Made by a program: the position numbers and the translations under genes. Positions 58,878-64,000 of a stretch of DNA of 64,000 nucleotides are shown here, piece after piece. The DNA comes from Protonemura montana. Lineage: Eukaryota > Arthropoda > Insecta > Plecoptera > Nemouridae. The stretch spans positions 4,774,001 through 4,838,000 of the forward strand of contig OX387612.1 of assembly GCA_947568835.1 (NCBI GenBank), given 5' to 3'. Under the pieces are notes generated by a model. That model ran no database searches and had not been told where the DNA came from. It worked only from the letters and a program-made list of their open reading frames with translations. The number at the start of each line of letters is the position of its first letter. Within the stretch, counting starts at the first letter, position 1.

Positions 58878-61800
58878 ATGCTTCAAAGTGGCTTCGACAA
58901 AGGTGAGAAAAAAATTCTTTTGTTCGTTTTCATCTTTGTTTTACACTTCATTTTTTCTTTATTTGTTTATTATTTAACTTTTTGGATAGATTCATTGGTT
59001 AGTTTAAGCTTGTTTAAGTGTTTGCGTGCCTGTGTGTGTGTGTGGGGGGTTGTGGGGGGGGGGGGGGAGGGGGGGGGGGGATTTTAAAGGATTGTAAAGG
59101 AAAGATAAGTCCTGAGAATGTCTCTCCCCATCATTTATCCATCTTCGTTACAATTTCGATATTTCTCATGAAATTGTTCAGCGTAGCTTCTATATTTCTT
59201 TCCTCTTACAATTTCTCTTGCTTTACAATCTTGAAGACGCTATTCTGCCAAAACTTACCAAGATGGAGACTTGGGTTACAAACTTTGTAATTAAAATATA
59301 ACAATAATCTGAAATCCTAAGTTCAGATTTTTTGAAAAGTACTAGTTTGACTTCGAATATATATTTTCTAAATTTCTGATCTTTTGGAAGAAAAAAAATA
59401 ATTAATACATTTTTTTAGCTTATAATTAAAAAACGGAGAGATATTGTACTTTGAAAATATGACTACAAAAAATTCCCGTTTTAGACATTCAACTATTGAA
59501 TTATTTTTAGTAAGATCCATTAAAGATGCCTGAACTTGGCAATTGTTATAATTGTTTGTGGTTCTTTTGTTATCGGACAACTTTTAGAACTGGTCTACCC
59601 ATGAAAAAGTAACAGGTACAAGTTACAAAACGTCGTGAAATTTAGTTGTTCTTTTCTTAGCATTCAAACCTCAGTTTAATCTTGTTTTTCTCAATAAGTG
59701 CTAAGTTTAGATTAAGTAGAAATGAGTCTAAAAACCGTAAATTAACTTTGGTTTCAGGTTTGGCAGTGACCATGGTAGTGTTGATGGTCTCTTTCGAGGG
59801 TGAAGCTGTTGGATGTGGAGATCTGCCATTCCCTAACTTGCCATTCCCACATCACCATGGGCCAGACCCCTGGGCAGTTCATCCAATGAAAAGTCTTTGT
59901 GAAGACCGATCAAAGTGCAATGAACGCTGGCAAGAAGGTAAGACCATACACAAAGTCTGGATCAGTTTCTGGGCTAACACGTAAAGTGAGAGTCCTAGCG
60001 TTAATTTTAATCATTCAGATAAGCAAATGAGCCGAAAACAAGTGGCAACGGTGGAAAACAATGATGGCACTCTAGGTGATTTTTTTTAATGGTTAATATT
60101 TTGTCGTAAAAGTTTTTCTGCTTTTGGGTAAAAGTGAAATTTTCAGATGTCTATTTTGGAAAGCTCTGAAAAAATGTTGCCAAAAAAATACATCATCGAT
60201 TTTTAACATTATACGTTTAACGTTATCTTTGGACAATTTTGTTTAAAATCACTTTGCAAATGTTGTATGAAGGTTTTTTTTCTCGCAATGCATTTTTTGT
60301 TTTCCAATTGTACGGATCAATTCTTGGAGACAGTGCGTAGTTAAACGCCAATAACCAAGCGATCAGAAATAAAAATACACCGGCAGTGACCCAAAAGCGA
60401 GCAAATCTGCCAGTCGAACACGTGAAAGTTGCACTGGGACAGAGTCACATGCCCAGTCGAACACGTGAAAGTTGTACTGGGATAGAGTCACATGCCCAGT
60501 CGAACACGTGAAAGTTGCACTGGGACAGAGTCACATGCCCAGTCGAACACGTGAAAGTTGAACTGGGGCAGAGTCACTTGCCCAGTCGAACACGTGAATG
60601 TTGCACTGGAACAGTCACATGCCTAGTGGAACATACAGCAGATCGCTCCCAGTGCACACCCAGAGCACCTATAACTAAAATACCCAAATACCTGATTACC
60701 GATATCTCCATATCATTGTTTTTAGTCCTCTTAAACGAAATGATGAACCTCGACGACTGGAAGTGTGGTAACAGAACAGCAGCAGACGGTACTGTTGAGA
60801 ACTGCGTGCTGACGGGCTCCTACCCAAACTCGTGCACTGCCACCAAACCAGCCGTCGTCACCACCGGATGTGGATGGGTCATGCCTTTGTTCTGCGATGA
60901 CAGCGTCAACGACATCGTCAACTCTCTGAAGTCGGTGAATCCCGAAAGTAAGTGGCAGAGTGGAAAAATTACTCCTCCCGCCCCTCATTAGGAAATTTAA
61001 ATACCTACCATTGTTAAGTTTAATTTTGGCTCCATCGCCTTAACCATTGAGTGTTATCACTCTTAAAAAATTGCAAAGTAGTAGCTAGCATCTTTTTTTT
61101 TGGTTCAAATGCATAATTACTGTCCTCTCAGAAAAAATGAATAGTTCTTTAAATAAAATGTTCGTGTGATTCCGTTAAAAATTTAATAATACATATTTTT
61201 TCGTTCTTTAAAAGGAATTTCTAGATCATTGATCAACTAACCTTTGCCCAATGACAATTGTTTAATTGTAACTTTTGTCCTTATCACTGCTACCATGTTC
61301 AACCTTCGTCAACTATGTCAGTTTAAAAAGATACTTGCCTACTAAAGACTCTCAACCATGGTCACAGCCATTCAGATAACCTCTATTTCATCTTAAAACC
61401 AGATCACTTATTTAACTTGACATTTTGTAACTAGCACTAAACATAAAACTCGACGGATCGAACTATGATATGGGTTTAACTATTGAAAGACGAAATGCAA
61501 TATTTTTAACCACTTTCTAGCTAGCGTGGTTCCCGCCACTCCGAGCGGTTACACTCTGGTGCCTGGAAGCGGATTCTACAAAGTGCACACCGAAGAGCGT
61601 ACATTTGCTGCCGCACAGAATCTGTGCTTGGCAGAGGGCGGTCACCTAGCAGTTCCCAGCACGCCCAACGACTACACTGAAATCATGAAGCTGCTGGTAG
61701 CGGCGGGTATCCCTCCAAAAGAGTCTTATGTTGGATTGAATGACATCGCCAACGAGGGAACCTTTGTGTCAGTCACAGGTTGGTGATAAATCCTAATAAG

Positions 61801-62593
61801 GTCTGGCTACAACTGCTATAGCAATACACACAAGCACAAGCTACTTATTTTAGTTTGACTAGTTATTTTTACGACCAATTTGTTCTTTAGATACTTTTTG
61901 TTAGCGAAATCTTGCTAGGAACTTGTTCGGTCACTGGTAGTTGCTCTTTAAATTTAATTAAAATGCATTTGACGTACACCAACAAACTAAAAGTATTGAT
62001 AACAAAATAACCATCAAAACCAGCATGTCACTGTATTTTATCTGCGAATATTTCTCTCATTCTCTTTAAGAAAAACCTTTTAAACTGGATTTTGAATGCT
62101 AAGTAAAGGACAACTAAATTTCCCGACGTTTCGTAACATGTACTAGTTACTTCTTCAGGGGTTAGAGCAGTCCTTCCCTTGAAGAAGTAACTAGTACATG
62201 TTACGAAACGTCGGGAAATTTAGTTGTCCTTTACTTTGCATTCAAAACCCATTTCAAATAGTTTTTCTTACCTTTCTCCTGTTAATGGTCGACCAAGACT
62301 CGAGCTGCAGCATAAATTACACATACACTACAGACTGCTCTCGTGTAAACATCGCTCAATACTGGAGATTATTGGGTAATAGTTTACAATTCCGTGTGAT
62401 TCCAGGCCAACCCGTATGTCAACTGGGAAAAATCCTGTTCAACCCTGGCGAGCCAAATAATTCCGGCAACGAGGACTGCCTTGTGATTGGCGGCGGAAAT
62501 AAAGCAACTGTGAACGACATTAACTGTGACACGTTATGTTCGTTTGTCTGTCAGATCACCTTACCCTCAAGATTGATCAAGTGTTGTCAATAG
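58878..62593 (+). CDS. Secreted C-type lectin 2, tandem paralogue, 5 exons
   Basis: Exons: 58878-58902, 59758-59937, 60726-60947, 61521-61778, 62406-62593. All introns are phase 1: 290 residues. The signal peptide is MLQSGFDKGLAVTMVVLMVS. The second exon is shorter than in gene 1 and carries a Pro/His-rich piece (LPFPNLPFPHHHGPDPW) in place of gene 1's hydrophobic repeat-like stretch. The Cys-rich region is kept (DDWKCGNRT, ENCVLTGSYP, CGWVMPLFCDDSVNDIV), with one extra Cys (YPNSCTATK). The lectin domain has GYTLVPGSGFYKVHTEE, ...AEGGHLAVPS, GEPNNSGNEDC (EPN at 244-246) and VNDINC...FVCQI. The likely role is soluble pattern recognition in hemolymph, as for gene 1. Intron 2 contains the second 43-bp minisatellite element; intron 1 has a G-rich run. 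Confidence 0.9.
59028..59081 (+). repeat. G-rich tract (GT)n then poly(G) in lectin 2 intron 1
   Basis: gtgtgtgtgtgtggggggtt followed by two G-runs of more than ten bases with a single A between. This strand has G-quadruplex potential in the transcript. Length may be unreliable because of sequencing. Confidence 0.8.
59615..59740. mobile_element. Family F MITE right half, against exon 2 of lectin 2
   Basis: aaatttagttgttcttttct, tagcattcaaacctcagttt, gctaagtttagattaagtag and atgagtctaaaaacc. It ends about 20 bases before the exon 2 acceptor (exon starts 59758), so the branch-point region is transposon-derived or abuts it. Confidence 0.65.
60377..60660 (+). mobile_element. Second copy of the 43-bp minisatellite element
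   Basis: About five units (gtcgaacacgtgaaagttgc...), with the same edges as 38841-39935: acaccggcagtgacccaaaagc on the left and gatcgctcccagtgcacacc on the right. It lies in lectin 2 intron 2, ending about 65 bases before exon 3. Confidence 0.85.
62065..62275. mobile_element. Palindromic MITE, family F, best-preserved hairpin
   Basis: ttgaatgctaagtaaaggac, gacgtttcgtaacatgtact and agttacttcttcagggg on the left are matched by cttgaagaagtaactagtac ... gttgtcctttactttgcattc on the right. Arms are about 90 bp with a loop of about 12 bases. It lies in the last intron of lectin 2. Confidence 0.85.
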
Positions 62594-62762
62594 ATCACGG
62601 CCAGGTGGAAACACACCGGGCGAACTGCTTTATTTTTTATTTTTCTTATCTGGACTTAATTCACTTTAACTGTTAGCATCATCTGTCAACTTGCTCTTAA
62701 ATGCTTTCTCATGCTTTTGTTTGCTTTAATCTGTGTGCTTAAAATTTTCAAGGCCCACATAC

Positions 62763-62768
62763 AATAAA
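62763..62768 (+). terminator. Polyadenylation signal of lectin gene 2
   Basis: AATAAA about 170 bases after the stop at 62591-62593. Confidence 0.6.
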
Positions 62769-63613
62769 AATGCAAGATATATAAACTAAACATTGTCAGT
62801 ACTTTAGTTTTTGAATACTTTGACCCATGAATTGTGGCTGGTTCCTGCTAGAATTCTAACTGCACGTTTTCTTATTTGTTTCTATCCTCTTCAACCAATT
62901 CAAAAAACACATTTAGTTAAAATTTCACATTATTTTTTAAAAGTCACCGTATTGATGGGCCTTTAAATATTATTTGAAATTCTTGAAATAGGTGCATGTG
63001 TTGTTTCTATCATTCTGCAATTTAAATTGATTCTAATCAATACGAAACGACGGAACGATACGACTTTATCTGCAAACTTGCAATTAAATGCTAGTGTTGT
63101 TGGCATACAAATCGTGTTAACAGATCTATGATCTTTTGGAAATTCGGATCACCCATTAATACATTTTCTATATTTATCAACATTTTTAATATAATTTTTT
63201 TTTAAGGGGAAATATCGTCCTTTTCTGTATGGAAAACTTGATAATGCAAATATATTAAATTTCTTAAAAATATATATCTGGAACCGTTGAACTCTAATGA
63301 GCTAAGCGGTACAGGTGTAATGAATAAGAGTAAGCATAGAGGTAAATCAATTCAATTTTCTGTCTATAACATGCCCGTTATTTCCCCTCTTAAACCAGTT
63401 GTAGCAGCGTATTCGCACGCACATTTCTAGCTTGAGACGTACATGGCTCAGGATTAATATTAATTGCCAGGTTTGACTTGGGCGACTCGACCAAAACAAA
63501 AATTCATCGTCTTCCACGATCCACCGATCTGATCCACCTGTCTGTCTGTCTGAGGTTTATTATCTCGAGAGTTGAAAAAATCGTTGAGAAAATTGCCCGC
63601 CATCTTGCACGGT

Positions 63614-64000
63614 GGAATAAATAAATAAATAATAAATAAATAAATTCTTTCTTTGTCATTAGATTCTATAGATAAAAATATGGACAATTGTCCACTTAGT
63701 ACTACACTTATTTTGTATTTACATTTTATTTTGCCTTTCCATTTAAAAAATCTGTACTTGAATAAAAACAGTTTCCAATAAAATGTGCCTTCAGGAAGTC
63801 TTTAAAATTAGTCTTACTTTTCAATTCTTTTAAATCTTTAGGCAAGCAATTAAAAAATTTATTTCCTGGATAGCTTGGTCTTTTTTTAAATAGGTTGTGA
63901 ATATGAATGGGGTGCCAATTGTCAGTTCTATTACTGACTTTATGTTATGAAAAGTCAGAATATAGTTACATAATAGGGTTAATAGAGTTAATTATAGGGT
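63614..64000 (-). mobile_element. 3' end of a non-LTR retrotransposon (minus strand, runs off the window)
   Basis: On the minus strand a frame ending at 63726-63728 reads NRTDNWHPIHIHNLFKKRPS, YPGNKFFNCLPKDLKELKSK, then TNFKDFLKAHFIGNCFYSST. This is the typical C-terminal tail of insect Jockey/CR1-type reverse transcriptase proteins. A (TTTA)n tail (63614-63646 on the plus strand as aaataaat) ends the element. It is open for about 80 residues; upstream frame continuity is unclear near the window edge. Confidence 0.75.

Noticed and set aside
62198..62593. 131-residue frame starting upstream of the last lectin 2 exon
   Set aside because: The first part is family F palindrome and intron; only 62406-62593 is exon, as shown by the phase-1 acceptor and the paralogue.

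Overview
This window is animal nuclear DNA: AT-rich, with short coding exons split by GT-AG introns and very dense small repeats. It is most likely an arthropod, probably a hexapod. Support: two secreted C-type lectins whose lectin domain resembles insect hemolymph LPS-binding lectins; a gene end resembling the DUF1091 family; TATA plus TCACTT-type initiators; and ends of non-LTR retrotransposons with (TTTA)n or (TTA)n tails. The species cannot be named from the sequence.

Layout. 683-1734: last two exons of a small secreted DUF1091/ML-like protein whose start lies outside the window. 4112-13295: seven-exon EF-hand plus coiled-coil gene, a short CRACR2A/EFCAB4-type protein. 15006-16460: 26-bp minisatellite. 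17722-19735: 118-bp satellite with a 944-bp higher-order period. 25289-29966: three-exon gene for a secreted glycine-rich protein carrying 18 tandem 11-residue units. 37821-44423 (minus): complete six-exon lipid phosphate phosphatase with all three catalytic motifs, holding a decayed SPOP retrocopy (41664-42712), a 114-bp satellite and a 43-bp minisatellite element in its introns. 49516-53346 and 58878-62593: tandem pair of five-exon lectin genes, with a duplicated terminal lectin exon (56443-56633) between them. 63614-64000: truncated non-LTR retrotransposon.

Repeats fill most of the rest. They include a 5S rRNA-derived SINE family (about a dozen copies, several with an internally amplified 91-bp promoter head); a foldback element that carries a complete tRNA-like cloverleaf; a second tRNA-derived SINE; head-to-tail arrays of a 70-bp tRNA-Ala-like sequence at three places; several palindromic MITE families; and two copies of a 547/548-bp TA-flanked element. 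Two nested insertions can be read directly because other copies supply the empty site.

The genes do not form one pathway. The lectin pair is the only clear local family expansion, and the two share architecture, intron phases and core promoter. I saw no single obvious new system. The strongest unusual signals are the amplified Pol III promoter elements, the duplicated lectin exon with a changed sugar-binding motif, and the repeat protein.
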